Shown one piece after another: positions 41,080-49,496 of a stretch of 64,000 bases of DNA (position 1 is its first letter; every line of letters begins with the position of its first letter). Origin of the DNA: Pseudomonas aylmerensis. GTDB taxonomy: Bacteria > Pseudomonadota > Gammaproteobacteria > Pseudomonadales > Pseudomonadaceae. The stretch is taken from contig NZ_MAUE01000045.1 of NCBI RefSeq assembly GCF_001702265.1, positions 186,001 through 250,000 of the forward strand. Reading direction: 5' to 3'. The notes below the pieces were generated by a model that was not told the DNA's origin, did not search any database, and saw only the letters and a program-made list of their open reading frames with translations. The translations under genes and the position numbers were made by a program.

Positions 41080-42605
41080 GGGCGGCCCTCCGGACTGAAT
41101 AGCGTACGCCAATCACTGCAGAGTTTTTGCTGGGCCGAGGTGGGCGGAAGGAGATGACCGTAGGCGAGGTTTTGCCAGTGCCGGGTCAATTCATCGCTGA
41201 AGGCCAGTAGCTGCGGTTGCTGCAACTGATGAACACGCTCCAGCACCTGGCCCTCGGTGTCTGCGCTTTTCAGCGGCAGGTTGAAGTCATGCAGTAACCG
41301 GCTGAGCAGGCCGCGATACAGAAGGCCCAGAGCGTCCCTCGGTCGCGTCGCCCACAGTTGCTCGGCGGTGCTGGCAATATCCTCGGGCAAGGTCTCAGCG
41401 CCCAGTGCCAGGCCGAACAACTGTGTCGGTACGGGCTTGGCCACGTTGATTTTGCCTGGCCCGCGCCGGCGGGCAAACGTGCGTAGCCAGTCACGGTATC
41501 GCCATGCCAGCAGGGCCAGGCCACCGATCAAAAGTCCCCATAAAAGCACTTCCAGGCCTTGGGCGATGTGCTTGAAGGTGTCGCTGTTGAGGTTATCCAG
41601 GAATGCCTGCAGCCAGGCCGGAAGCTTGCCATCGCCGTGGGCCTTGTTTTTAACCACGGGTTTGTCTTCGCCAAAGTGGTAGCGGGTGACGGTTTCCGGG
41701 TTTTTGAACGGCGGCTTGTCGAGCAGCGACTGGATGGAATGACTCGCGCCTTGGGTGCTCAATGGTTTTGGCGCAGGGGATGTCTCGGCCATGACGGGCG
41801 GGCTGACAGGCAGCAGTATCAGCCCGGCGACCAGCACGAGCAGCATGGCCGCACTGCTCAGGCGCTGGCGAAGACGGCGGAACACCAGCTCCAGGTCCCA
41901 GGCTTCCAGCACTGTGCGGCGGTTGAGGTAGAGGCTGAATCCGCAGGCCACGTAGATGGGCTCCCAAAACACCAGGATCAAGGCGTAGAAGGCATTGCCC
42001 AGATGTGTCAGCCACAGCCCTTCCGAACTAGAGGCCAGTGCCAGGCGTTGCCAGTCCCACTGCATTTCGACGTCCTGGGGGATAAACAGGTAGAACAACG
42101 CCATGCAGCCGAACCACAGGCCGATTTCCAGATGCACCCCGACGATGGTCAGCCAGCGTGCGGCACCGGCGTTACGTTGCTGCAGTACACCCAGGCGTTT
42201 CTGGCGCGCCTGGCCATCCAGGCCTTCGAGTTGACTGACCGGCATGACGAAGCTGCGACTGAGGCTGAGCCGCCGCCAGGTCAGGCTGGCCAGCAGTTGG
42301 CCCTTGAGCAGCCGCGGCCATTGGCGAACGGCCTGCTTGAGGCTGGGCGTTTCACCAAACAGGGCCTTGGACAGGATATACAGCGGCAGGCGATCGAATG
42401 CGGGCTTGAACCACCAGAACAGGAATATGGCGGTAGACGGGTAGTTCCACAGCAGCGCGGTGAGCAGGGCGAACACAGGCAGGGTTATCAGCGCCCAACT
42501 GCTCATCAGTAGCAGGCGATGTTCGCGGGCCATCAATGCACCCAGGTCCATGGCTTCCCAGGCGGTGCGTGGGCGGATCACCACGCTGGCATCACTCAGG
42601 CGCAT
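41076..42605 (-). CDS. DUF4129-containing polytopic membrane protein
   Basis: 509 residues from the ATG at 42605. Five or so TM helices in the N-terminal half (about 33-53, 160-180, 200-220, 250-270 and 355-375) surround a hydrophilic stretch. The C-terminal 130 residues match DUF4129: TRPRDALGLLYRGLLSRLLHDFNLPLKSADTEGQVL. DUF4129 often occurs as the cytosolic end of transglutaminase-like or MoxR-cluster membrane proteins. Overlaps are four bases with the downstream DUF4350 gene and 14 with SpoIIM upstream. Function is unknown. Confidence 0.82.
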   Translation of the reverse strand: MRLSDASVVIRPRTAWEAMDLGALMAREHRLLLMSSWALITLPVFALLTALLWNYPSTAIFLFWWFKPAFDRLPLYILSKALFGETPSLKQAVRQWPRLLKGQLLASLTWRRLSLSRSFVMPVSQLEGLDGQARQKRLGVLQQRNAGAARWLTIVGVHLEIGLWFGCMALFYLFIPQDVEMQWDWQRLALASSSEGLWLTHLGNAFYALILVFWEPIYVACGFSLYLNRRTVLEAWDLELVFRRLRQRLSSAAMLLVLVAGLILLPVSPPVMAETSPAPKPLSTQGASHSIQSLLDKPPFKNPETVTRYHFGEDKPVVKNKAHGDGKLPAWLQAFLDNLNSDTFKHIAQGLEVLLWGLLIGGLALLAWRYRDWLRTFARRRGPGKINVAKPVPTQLFGLALGAETLPEDIASTAEQLWATRPRDALGLLYRGLLSRLLHDFNLPLKSADTEGQVLERVHQLQQPQLLAFSDELTRHWQNLAYGHLLPPTSAQQKLCSDWRTLFSPEGRP

Positions 42606-43572
42606 GATGGCTCCTTCCTGCAAGGCTCAGGTAAGCGATCACCAGCAGCCACAGGGCTGCGCCCACCAGGTACTTGACCCAAAGGGCTATCCCCGTGGTG
42701 GACGACCAGTAGGCCTCGATAAAGGCTGCGATCAGCAGGAACACCATGACCCCGCACATCATCTGCACGCTTTTATGGGCGGCGAGCCGCAAGGATTCGC
42801 CCCGGGTCAGGTACCCGGGGGCGATCAGTGCCCAGCCCAGTTGCAGCCCGGCAGCGCCGGCAAGGGCGATGGCGGTCAGTTCGAACGCACCATGACCGAT
42901 GACGAAGGACCAGAAGGTCTGCCCGTAGCCAATTTCGGTCAGGTGTCCGGAGACTGCGCCGATGACCAGGCCGTTGAAAATCAGAAAGAACACGCTGCCC
43001 AGGCCGAACAGCAAACCGGCCGCGAACGTCTGGAACGCGATGCCGATGTTATGCATCACGTAGTAGCCGAACATCATCCAGTCTTCACTGGATGCACGTT
43101 CGGCGGCGCGACCCAGTCGGCTGGCGTCGGGGTCGTACATGCTTTGCATCTCGGCCACCTGCTGGGGGCTGACGATGCTGTAGATCAGGTCGGGAAACAG
43201 GAAGACCAGCAGGGCAATGCCCGCCAGGCTACCGAAGAACAGCAGGCTGGCAGTTAGTACGAAACGCCATTGCTCCCGCACCAGCCGCGGAAAGTCGGCG
43301 AGTACGAAACTCAGGATATTGGCCGCCAACTGGCTGCGATGCCGGTACAGCTGCTGATGTCCGCGCAGTGCCAGTTGTTGCAGTGGGTCCACCAGATAGC
43401 TGCTATAGCCACGCTCCTGGGCCAATGCCAGGTGCTGGCACAGACGCCGGTATTGATGGGGGAAGTCCGCCACGTCACTGGATTTTGCCTGGCCTTGTTC
43501 CAACTGTTTCAGTTGTTCGGCAAAGGCTTGCCACTGGGGCTGGTGACGGCTTTCGAACAGGCTCTGCTTCAT
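42592..43572 (-). CDS. SpoIIM-like (stage II sporulation M family) membrane protein
   Basis: 326 residues from the ATG at 43572, accepted because the start overlaps the RDD gene stop by four bases. The first 100 residues are soluble and helical (QLKQLEQGQAKSSDVADFPHQYRRLCQHLALAQ); six or seven TM helices follow (from about 105). The family signature MMFGYYVMHNIGIAFQTFAAGLLFGLG is clear. In Bacillus SpoIIM takes part in peptidoglycan degradation at engulfment; the role in non-sporulating bacteria is unknown, where it is almost always linked to RDD and MoxR genes, as here. Confidence 0.86.
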   Translation of the reverse strand: MKQSLFESRHQPQWQAFAEQLKQLEQGQAKSSDVADFPHQYRRLCQHLALAQERGYSSYLVDPLQQLALRGHQQLYRHRSQLAANILSFVLADFPRLVREQWRFVLTASLLFFGSLAGIALLVFLFPDLIYSIVSPQQVAEMQSMYDPDASRLGRAAERASSEDWMMFGYYVMHNIGIAFQTFAAGLLFGLGSVFFLIFNGLVIGAVSGHLTEIGYGQTFWSFVIGHGAFELTAIALAGAAGLQLGWALIAPGYLTRGESLRLAAHKSVQMMCGVMVFLLIAAFIEAYWSSTTGIALWVKYLVGAALWLLVIAYLSLAGRSHHAPE

Positions 43573-44261
43573 GCGGGCCCCAACAGGCCACGGGCCACGC
43601 CATTGAGTTGTTCGACGGCGCGGGCCGGGGATACCTGCAAAGGCGTGGCGAGGATCGCGGCCAATTCGTGAACGCGCTCGGCGGAGAGTTCTCCCTGGCG
43701 TTCCGCAAAGGCAAGGATGGCCCGTTGCTCGCTCAGGTCCAGGGCAAAGGGCAAGCGCAATGCCGGCGCTTGAGGCACCCGGGGGCGGGCAAGTGGCTGT
43801 TCGCGGTAGATCACCAGCGTGCCGGCGGCCAGGTCGCCGAGGCGCTTGAAGTGAGGGTGCTGCAGGCAACTGATTGCGCCGAGAAAATAGCCAAACGGCA
43901 GCATGTCGACAAACCGCAGCAGGTTGCGGATCAGTGATGAGGACCAGCCGATCGGGGTGCCGTCGTCCTGGACGACGCGCAGGCCCATCACCTGTTTGCC
44001 CGGTGAGCAACCCTGGTTGAGCACCTCGAAGAGCACCATGTACCACCAACTGATCAGGAACAGCAGCAGTGAACCGAGGCCAATGCCGATGTTGCCCAGC
44101 AAGGCCAATGGCACCAGCAGGACGCCCATGACCACTCCTCGCAAGCCCAGGTCGAAGGCGAAGGCCAGCGCACGCGGCACCAGGCCGGCAGGGCGCAGGG
44201 GCAGGTCGATGCCCTCCGGGGTCTCGATCTGGTAGCGGGTGTCCAGTGGGGTTGATGGCAT
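43569..44261 (-). CDS. RDD-family membrane protein
   Basis: 230 residues from the ATG at 44261. RDD signature residues are visible: LVPRALAFAFDLGLRGVVMGV in helix 1 (R-A-x-x-x-D), and GKQVMGLRVVQDDGTPIGWSSSLIRNLLRFVDMLPF after helix 3. There are three to four TM helices, then a soluble C-terminal extension (about 150-230) with ELSAERVHELAAIL that most RDD proteins lack. It heads the minus-strand six-gene cluster; the 167-base spacer to sbcB should contain its promoter. RDD proteins have been linked to Na+/H+ exchange in a few cases, but there is no evidence for that here. Confidence 0.85.
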   Translation of the reverse strand: MPSTPLDTRYQIETPEGIDLPLRPAGLVPRALAFAFDLGLRGVVMGVLLVPLALLGNIGIGLGSLLLFLISWWYMVLFEVLNQGCSPGKQVMGLRVVQDDGTPIGWSSSLIRNLLRFVDMLPFGYFLGAISCLQHPHFKRLGDLAAGTLVIYREQPLARPRVPQAPALRLPFALDLSEQRAILAFAERQGELSAERVHELAAILATPLQVSPARAVEQLNGVARGLLGPA

Positions 44262-44428
44262 CGCGATCCTTGGCAGTGCAGAGTGGCTCAGAGACAGGGA
44301 TGCTAGCAGCGTCGACGATGGAAGCAACCACTCAAGGTTTTGCTGGATGTTTGTACAGTGCAATGCGTGCTGGCCTCGAAGGCGGTTCAGCGCCTAGACT
44401 TTGCCGATCTTCAGTACAGGAATAGCCC

Positions 44429-45856
44429 GTGACCTCCATTTTCTGGTACGACTATGAAACCACCGGCATCAACCCGCGCAATGACCGCCCCCTTCAGGTA
44501 GCCGGTATCCGTACGGACCTGGACCTCAACGAAATCGGCGCGCCGGTCAATCTTTATTGCCAACCCAGCGACGATATCCTGCCACATCCCGCCGCGTGCG
44601 CGATTACTGGCATTACCCCGGCAATTCTCGCGGAAAAAGGCCTGGCCGAGGCGGACTTCATGACTCGTGTACACGCCGAACTGGCCGCCCCAGGGACCTG
44701 CGGTGCCGGTTACAACACCTTGCGGTTTGACGATGAAATGACGCGCTACAGCCTGTATCGCAATTTTTTCGACCCTTATGCGCGCGAGTGGCAGGGCGGT
44801 AACAGCCGCTGGGATTTGATCGACGTCGTTCGCACCGCTTACGCCCTGCGCCCCGAAGGTATCGAGTGGCCACAACAGGACGGGCGCGTCACGCTCAAGT
44901 TGGAGCGCCTGACGGCTGCCAACGGCATCGATCATGGCCAGGCGCACGACGCGTTGTCCGACGTGCGCGCCACGATTGCGCTGGCGCGGCTGGTGCGTGA
45001 AAAACAACCGAAGCTCTACGAATGGCTGTTCCAGTTGCGCAGTAAACAGCGGGTGATGGACCAGGTGCGCCTGTTACAACCCATGGTCCATATCTCCGGG
45101 CGCTTTTCCGCCGAGCGTCATTACCTGGGCGTTGTACTGCCGCTGGCCTGGCACCCGCGCAATCGCAATGCGTTGATCGTCTGTGACCTTGGGCTCGACC
45201 CCCAAGGGCTGCTGGACCTTGATGCCCAGGCCTTGCGCCAGCGCCTCTACACCCGGCGTGACGAGCTTGCCGAGGGCGAATTGCCGGTGCCGCTCAAGTT
45301 GGTGCATATCAATCGTTGCCCGGTGGTCGCCCCCCTGAATGTGCTGAGGGCTGAAGATCGAGAACGCCTGCACTTGGATATGACTGTTTATCAGGAACGG
45401 GCGCTGCGGCTAACTGACGCACAGGAACTTTGGCGCGATAAGTTGGCGCTCATTTATGCCGAGGAAGATTTTGCCCCGAGTGCCGACCCTGAACAGCAGC
45501 TTTATGACGGTTTTATCGGCGATCGTGATCGACGTTTATGTGAACAAGTCCGGGCAGCCGAGCCTGCGCAATTAGCACGCCAGCAGTGGCCTTTTGATGA
45601 TCAGCGTTTGCCTGAATTATTATTTCGCTACCGTGCACGTAACTTCCCCGAGACCTTGAATAGCGAGGAGCAACAACGTTGGAAACTTTTTTGTCAGCAG
45701 CGTTTGTCCGACCCTGAATGCGGGGCTCCGAATACCCTCGAAGCATTTAAGCAGGCCCGGCAGGAGTTGGCTGTAAGTGCTACACCGTTTCAGTGTGAGG
45801 TGCTGGAGCTGTGGCAGCAATATGCCGATGATTTGGCCGCCCGGGTAAATGTGTAG
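44429..45856 (+). CDS. sbcB: Exodeoxyribonuclease I
   Basis: 475 residues from a GTG behind CAGGAATAGCCC. The DEDDh exonuclease motifs are present: WYDYETTGINPRND (ExoI D-x-E), GYNTLRFDDEMTRYSLYRN (ExoII) and HGQAHDALSDVRATIALARL (ExoIII, H and D). The SH3-like and helical C-terminal domains of ExoI follow. It degrades single-stranded DNA 3' to 5' and takes part in mismatch repair and recombination. The last 400 bases are noticeably less GC-rich than the rest of the gene (codons TTA, ATT, TTT), unusual in this window. Confidence 0.94.
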   Translation: MTSIFWYDYETTGINPRNDRPLQVAGIRTDLDLNEIGAPVNLYCQPSDDILPHPAACAITGITPAILAEKGLAEADFMTRVHAELAAPGTCGAGYNTLRFDDEMTRYSLYRNFFDPYAREWQGGNSRWDLIDVVRTAYALRPEGIEWPQQDGRVTLKLERLTAANGIDHGQAHDALSDVRATIALARLVREKQPKLYEWLFQLRSKQRVMDQVRLLQPMVHISGRFSAERHYLGVVLPLAWHPRNRNALIVCDLGLDPQGLLDLDAQALRQRLYTRRDELAEGELPVPLKLVHINRCPVVAPLNVLRAEDRERLHLDMTVYQERALRLTDAQELWRDKLALIYAEEDFAPSADPEQQLYDGFIGDRDRRLCEQVRAAEPAQLARQQWPFDDQRLPELLFRYRARNFPETLNSEEQQRWKLFCQQRLSDPECGAPNTLEAFKQARQELAVSATPFQCEVLELWQQYADDLAARVNV

Positions 45857-45884
45857 TCCGTTTCATGGAGAACCTGCAGACAAT

Positions 45885-45912
45885 AAAAAACGCCAGCAAG
45901 CTGGCGTTTTTA
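45885..45912. terminator. Bidirectional terminator between sbcB and mvaT
   Basis: AAAAACGCCAGC and GCTGGCGTTTTT form a 12-pair stem with a two- to four-base loop. It serves both convergent genes. Confidence 0.93.
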
Positions 45913-45946
45913 ATGTGTCGCGGATCAGGCGCAAGCCTGGCGAAGC

Positions 45947-46321
45947 TTAGCCCAGCAGGGTAGCCCAGCCTTCAACCACGTCACCGCCCCACTTGGCTTT
46001 CCACTCTTTCAGGGTTTTGTGGTTGCCACCTTTGGTTTCAATCACTTCGCCGTTGTGCGGGTTTTTGTATTGTTTGACTTTGCGAGCACGCTTGGTACCG
46101 GTAGTTTTCACGGCGCCACGCGGTGCTTTAACTTTCGACTCTGGATCCAGCAGTGCGATGATGTCACGCAGGGATTTGGAGTATTCGCCCATCAGGGTGC
46201 GCAATTTGCCTTCGAATTCCAGCTCGGTTTGCAGTTTGTCGTCTTGGGACAGGTTCTTCAAACGGGCTTGCAGCTCTTTGATAGCTTCTTCGGTGGCACG
46301 GTATTCGTTGATCAGAGACAT
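45947..46321 (-). CDS. mvaT: H-NS-family nucleoid protein MvaT
   Basis: 124 residues from the ATG at 46321 behind AAGGTAG. The N-terminal oligomerisation coiled coil is MSLINEYRATEEAIKELQAR and continues to about residue 60; the C-terminal DNA-binding domain is ARKVKQYKNPHNGEVIETKGG with the KGGNHKTLKEWKAKWG end, characteristic of Pseudomonas MvaT/MvaU. MvaT binds AT-rich DNA by the AT-pincer mechanism and silences foreign and virulence or biofilm genes. Its position between sbcB and purU is the conserved mvaT locus (PA4315). The upstream region is AT-rich, fitting autoregulation. Confidence 0.95.
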   Translation of the reverse strand: MSLINEYRATEEAIKELQARLKNLSQDDKLQTELEFEGKLRTLMGEYSKSLRDIIALLDPESKVKAPRGAVKTTGTKRARKVKQYKNPHNGEVIETKGGNHKTLKEWKAKWGGDVVEGWATLLG

Positions 46322-46670
46322 GTGGACTACCTTATGTAGAGCGCTGATTGACAGGGACAGTGACCTAATAATAGTCAGGCGGTTTGCCCAAGTAAACATT
46401 TAAGCGTGCATTTATGTGAATTGCGTTGAATGTTTTTAACAAACCTACGCAATCGAGTTAATTACTAGGTCGTAGACCTTAAGGTAATGGCCTGACAAAC
46501 CGTGGAAGAATCCAAGGTGACGCAGTAGATTCATATTAAGGTGGTAAAACCTTAGGCGATTAAGGGGCAAGGGCCAGGCCGGCGATCAGAATAAGCGTTA
46601 ACGAATACTGCAGTTTTCCTGCGCAATCGCTAGAATGGCGGCCTTTGCGAAGTTCTGGAGTTTTCCCCTA
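46322..46670. promoter_or_regulatory. AT-rich mvaT/purU divergent control region
   Basis: No gene is seen in these 349 bases. The half next to mvaT is AT-rich (around 46380-46470). Two perfect palindromes occur: AGGTC-GTA-GACCT at 46467-46479 and TAAGGT-GGTAAA-ACCTTA at 46537-46554, with a CCTTAAGGTAA stretch between. TAGAAT at 46631 is a likely purU -10 element. The spacer is longer than most here, so a short RNA cannot be excluded. Confidence 0.55.
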
Positions 46671-47519
46671 ATGCGCACTTTTCGGCTGGTGATTGCTTGC
46701 CCGGACCGGGTCGGCATCGTTGCCAAAGTCAGTAACTTTCTGGCTTCCCACAATGGCTGGATTACCGAGGCGAGCCATCACTCGGATAATCTCAGCGGTT
46801 GGTTCTTCATGCGTCACGAAATCCGTGCCGACACGCTGCCGTTTGGTCTCGAGGCTTTTCGCGAGGCCTTTGCGCCGATCGCCGAAGAGTTTTCGATGAC
46901 CTGGCGCATCACCGACACCGAGCAGAAAAAACGCGTGGTGCTGATGGCCAGTCGTGAGTCCCATTGCCTGGCGGACCTGCTGCACCGCTGGCACAGCGAC
47001 GAGTTGGACTGTGATATTGCCTGCGTTATTTCCAACCATGACGACCTGCGCAGCATGGTCGAATGGCATGGCATCCCGTACTACCACGTGCCGGTCAACC
47101 CGCAGGACAAGGAGCCGGCGTTCGCCGAAGTGTCTCGCCTGGTCAAACAGCACGATGCCGATGTCGTGGTCCTGGCGCGCTACATGCAAATCCTGCCGCC
47201 GGAACTGTGCCGCGAATACGCTGGCAAGGTGATCAACATTCACCACAGTTTCCTGCCATCGTTCGTCGGTGCCAAGCCGTACCATCAGGCTTCCCTGCGT
47301 GGGGTCAAGCTGATCGGCGCAACCTGCCACTACGTCACCGAAGAGCTGGACGCCGGCCCGATCATCGAGCAGGACGTGGTGCGTGTCAGCCACAGCGACA
47401 GCATTGAAGACATGGTGCGCTTCGGCCGCGATGTCGAGAAGATGGTGCTGGCCCGAGGGCTGCGCTACCACCTGGAAGACCGCGTGCTGGTGCACGGCAA
47501 CAAGACCGTCGTGTTCTGA
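46671..47519 (+). CDS. purU: Formyltetrahydrofolate deformylase
   Basis: 282 residues from the ATG at 46671, which follows CTGGAG; an in-frame ATG at 46635 lies in the promoter. An N-terminal ACT domain (about 5-80: RLVIACPDRVGIVAKVSNFLASH) senses methionine or glycine balance in E. coli. The C-terminal formyltransferase-like domain (about 88-280) has the catalytic INIHHSFLPSFVGAKPY with N, H and D in TEELDAGPIIEQD. It hydrolyses 10-formyl-THF to THF and formate. A strong terminator follows. Confidence 0.94.
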   Translation: MRTFRLVIACPDRVGIVAKVSNFLASHNGWITEASHHSDNLSGWFFMRHEIRADTLPFGLEAFREAFAPIAEEFSMTWRITDTEQKKRVVLMASRESHCLADLLHRWHSDELDCDIACVISNHDDLRSMVEWHGIPYYHVPVNPQDKEPAFAEVSRLVKQHDADVVVLARYMQILPPELCREYAGKVINIHHSFLPSFVGAKPYHQASLRGVKLIGATCHYVTEELDAGPIIEQDVVRVSHSDSIEDMVRFGRDVEKMVLARGLRYHLEDRVLVHGNKTVVF

Positions 47520-47547
47520 TTGACGCGTTGTGATTGAAGAATGAGGG

Positions 47548-47586
47548 GCCTGGGCGTTAAATCGTCCCAGGCCCTTTTTTTTTGCC
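47548..47586 (+). terminator. Rho-independent terminator of purU
   Basis: GGGCCTGGG and CCCAGGCCC form a nine-pair stem around an eleven-base loop, followed by nine T. It ends only about 20 bases before the small ORF at 47607. Confidence 0.92.
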
Positions 47587-47606
47587 TGCCGTTGAGGATT
47601 TTGACC

Positions 47607-47792
47607 ATGAGCGATCCACTCGATAAAGCCACCTCCAAGGCGCCTGCTACCTTGGGCGAAGGCTGTCTGAGTCGCTATGACCCGGACGCGCTGGATGCGG
47701 AGGACGGTACCGACTTTCCTGGGGCCGCCCAGTTGTGGGAGCAGTTGCAGACCCCGGACGCGCCGCCTGGGCCCGCTGAAAAAGACGCTTGA
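47607..47792 (+). CDS. Small acidic hypothetical protein, antisense to the flippase gene end
   Basis: 61 residues, MSDPLDKATSKAPATLGEGC onward. It is acidic, lacks a signal peptide or TM helix, and contains SRYDPDALDAEDGTDFPGAAQLWEQ, which looks like a folded short protein rather than a random shadow frame. The ATG follows TTGAGGATTTTGACC, a good Shine-Dalgarno sequence. It lies directly behind the purU terminator, so it needs readthrough or its own promoter. The last 146 bases overlap the 3' end of the flippase gene on the other strand. I do not recognise a family; function unknown. Confidence 0.6.
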   Translation: MSDPLDKATSKAPATLGEGCLSRYDPDALDAEDGTDFPGAAQLWEQLQTPDAPPGPAEKDA

Positions 47793-48756
47793 GCAAAGGC
47801 TTGCCAACCATCAGTAGAAATACCGGCCCGCCGGCCAGCAGATAAAAGTAATACGTTACGGCCCGCCAGATCAGGATTGCCGCCGCTGCCGTGGATTTGC
47901 CGACCATGGGCGCCAGTAACGCTGCCGAGGTCAATTCCGCAGCCCCCGCCCCGCCAGGCAGCAGGCTGAATTGCCCGGCCGTCAATGAAAGCATCTGGAT
48001 CAGAAAGCTCCAGGCCCATTGCACATCCCCGCCCAATCCGCGTAACGCCAGATAGAGCACGCTGTAGCGCAGGGTCCAGTGCGCGCTCGTGAGAAAAAAT
48101 ACGCTTATCAACGTAGACCAAGGCAATTTCAGCGTGTCGGTGAATGCCGCCAGGAAGCGCAACAGCCTGCGCGCCCAGCGTCGACGAACCTTTGGGCGCA
48201 CCCGTAGTTGCTTGAGGACCGCGCCCGTCAGGCGGATGGCCTGGCGGTGAAAGCGCACCAGCAATACGCCACAGAACAGCCCACCCACCATCGACACAGC
48301 GCTGAGCTCCAGCAGCCATTCCAGTCGCGGGTTCAGGGTGTGGAAAAGGGCATACAGCGCAATGCCCGTCAGTGCGCATAAAAAGAACAGCAAATCGCTC
48401 AACTGGTCCATGGCAAACACCGCGCTGCCATGGGCTGGTCGTATGCCGTTGCGCGCGAGCAACGCCATCAAGGTCAGTGGGCCGCCACTGCCACCGGGGG
48501 TGGCGCACATGGCGAACTCGGTCGACATCACGACACCGAGGCTTTTCGCACGGCTGAGTTGGCCGATGTGCTCACCCAGCAGCAGGCGCAGGCGCAGGCT
48601 GTTGATCACCCAGCACACTACGATCATGGCGAACATGGCCAGTAACAGTTGCCAGGGGAATTGCACCAGGCGCGCCACGGTTTCACCGCCGCCCAGCCAC
48701 ACCGGAATGATCAGCGCGACGATCAGCGCCAGCAACAGCCAGAGCAAGCGGCTCAT
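47647..48756 (-). CDS. Flippase-like (AglD/MprF-TM, UPF0104) membrane protein
   Basis: 369 residues from the ATG at 48756, overlapping the deacetylase stop by four bases. Eight or so TM helices are visible, with the family signature SLTAGQFSLLPGGAGAAELTSAALL (about 255-280) and MSTEFAMCATPGGSGGPLTL (about 80-100). Members include the lysyl-PG flippase part of MprF and undecaprenyl- or glycolipid-related flippases. The C-terminal 50 residues (PGSATAPTTGRPQESRYRPP onward) are hydrophilic, proline-rich and lie antisense to the small ORF at 47607, so their coding value is uncertain. It is the third gene of the glycosyltransferase operon. Confidence 0.84.
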   Translation of the reverse strand: MSRLLWLLLALIVALIIPVWLGGGETVARLVQFPWQLLLAMFAMIVVCWVINSLRLRLLLGEHIGQLSRAKSLGVVMSTEFAMCATPGGSGGPLTLMALLARNGIRPAHGSAVFAMDQLSDLLFFLCALTGIALYALFHTLNPRLEWLLELSAVSMVGGLFCGVLLVRFHRQAIRLTGAVLKQLRVRPKVRRRWARRLLRFLAAFTDTLKLPWSTLISVFFLTSAHWTLRYSVLYLALRGLGGDVQWAWSFLIQMLSLTAGQFSLLPGGAGAAELTSAALLAPMVGKSTAAAAILIWRAVTYYFYLLAGGPVFLLMVGKPLLKRLFQRAQAARPGSATAPTTGRPQESRYRPPHPARPGHSDSDSLRPR

Positions 48757-49496
48757 GGTTGGGAAGCCAGCCAGGCCACTTTGGTCATAGGCGTGCGACC
48801 CGCGTCCAGCAGGCGTTGCAGCGTTTCGAGCCAATAGCGGCGGGAAAAGTCATGGCGCATGTCCACAGGATGCAGGCCCAGGCGAATCACCGGGGCGTTT
48901 TGCCAGCGTTGCTCGCGGCGGTCGCTGAGGATTTTGGACACGCCCCGGCGCCAGCTGCTGCGCGCACTCCACACCATGCCGGGAGCCGCCACCGGGGTGA
49001 AATCCGGCAGCCGATACAGGTGTTGCGGATCACTGGTGTAGCTCAGGGGTAATTGGCGCAAGGCTTCACGGGTGCCTGGGCTCATCAACCAGGCCGGGGC
49101 GACGAAGCCGTGGAGGGGCCAGTGGTTTTCGCGAAATACCTCGATACCTTTATGCAGACGTTCCAGGGCTTGGGCTTCTGACAGCTGGTAAAACTCACCT
49201 TCGTGGGTATAGATGCGTCGCATGAACCAGTCTTTTGGCGTGCGTGGCGACGGTTGGTCGTCGCTATGGGAGTAGCCATGCAGTGCCAGTTCATCGCCCC
49301 TGGCGACGCGGCTGTCGAGCAGTCGCCGAAACTCGCCTGCGGCGGGCAAGGCATCCTGATGATGAAAGTCCGGCACCACCAGCCAAGTGATAGGCACCGC
49401 GCCCAGCGCGTCCACCGCTTCGACGAAGGGGCGGTAGTCGACCCAGTTGTGCGGCGCCACATCGTGCAATACCAGCAAGACCGAACGCTCAGCCAT
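48753..49496 (-). CDS. DUF2334 / polysaccharide deacetylase-like protein
   Basis: 247 residues. LLVLHDVAPHNW (D with H near residue 11-15) and DELALHGYSHSDDQ (HxxSH near residue 74-78) match the metal-binding motifs of NodB/DUF2334 deacetylases; FVAPAWLMSPGTREAL is the FxPPxW-like block. It lacks a signal peptide, so it acts in the cytosol, probably removing an acetyl group from a sugar intermediate. It overlaps the glycosyltransferase stop by eight bases and the flippase start by four, so all three are coupled. Substrate unknown. Confidence 0.84.
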   Translation of the reverse strand: MAERSVLLVLHDVAPHNWVDYRPFVEAVDALGAVPITWLVVPDFHHQDALPAAGEFRRLLDSRVARGDELALHGYSHSDDQPSPRTPKDWFMRRIYTHEGEFYQLSEAQALERLHKGIEVFRENHWPLHGFVAPAWLMSPGTREALRQLPLSYTSDPQHLYRLPDFTPVAAPGMVWSARSSWRRGVSKILSDRREQRWQNAPVIRLGLHPVDMRHDFSRRYWLETLQRLLDAGRTPMTKVAWLASQP

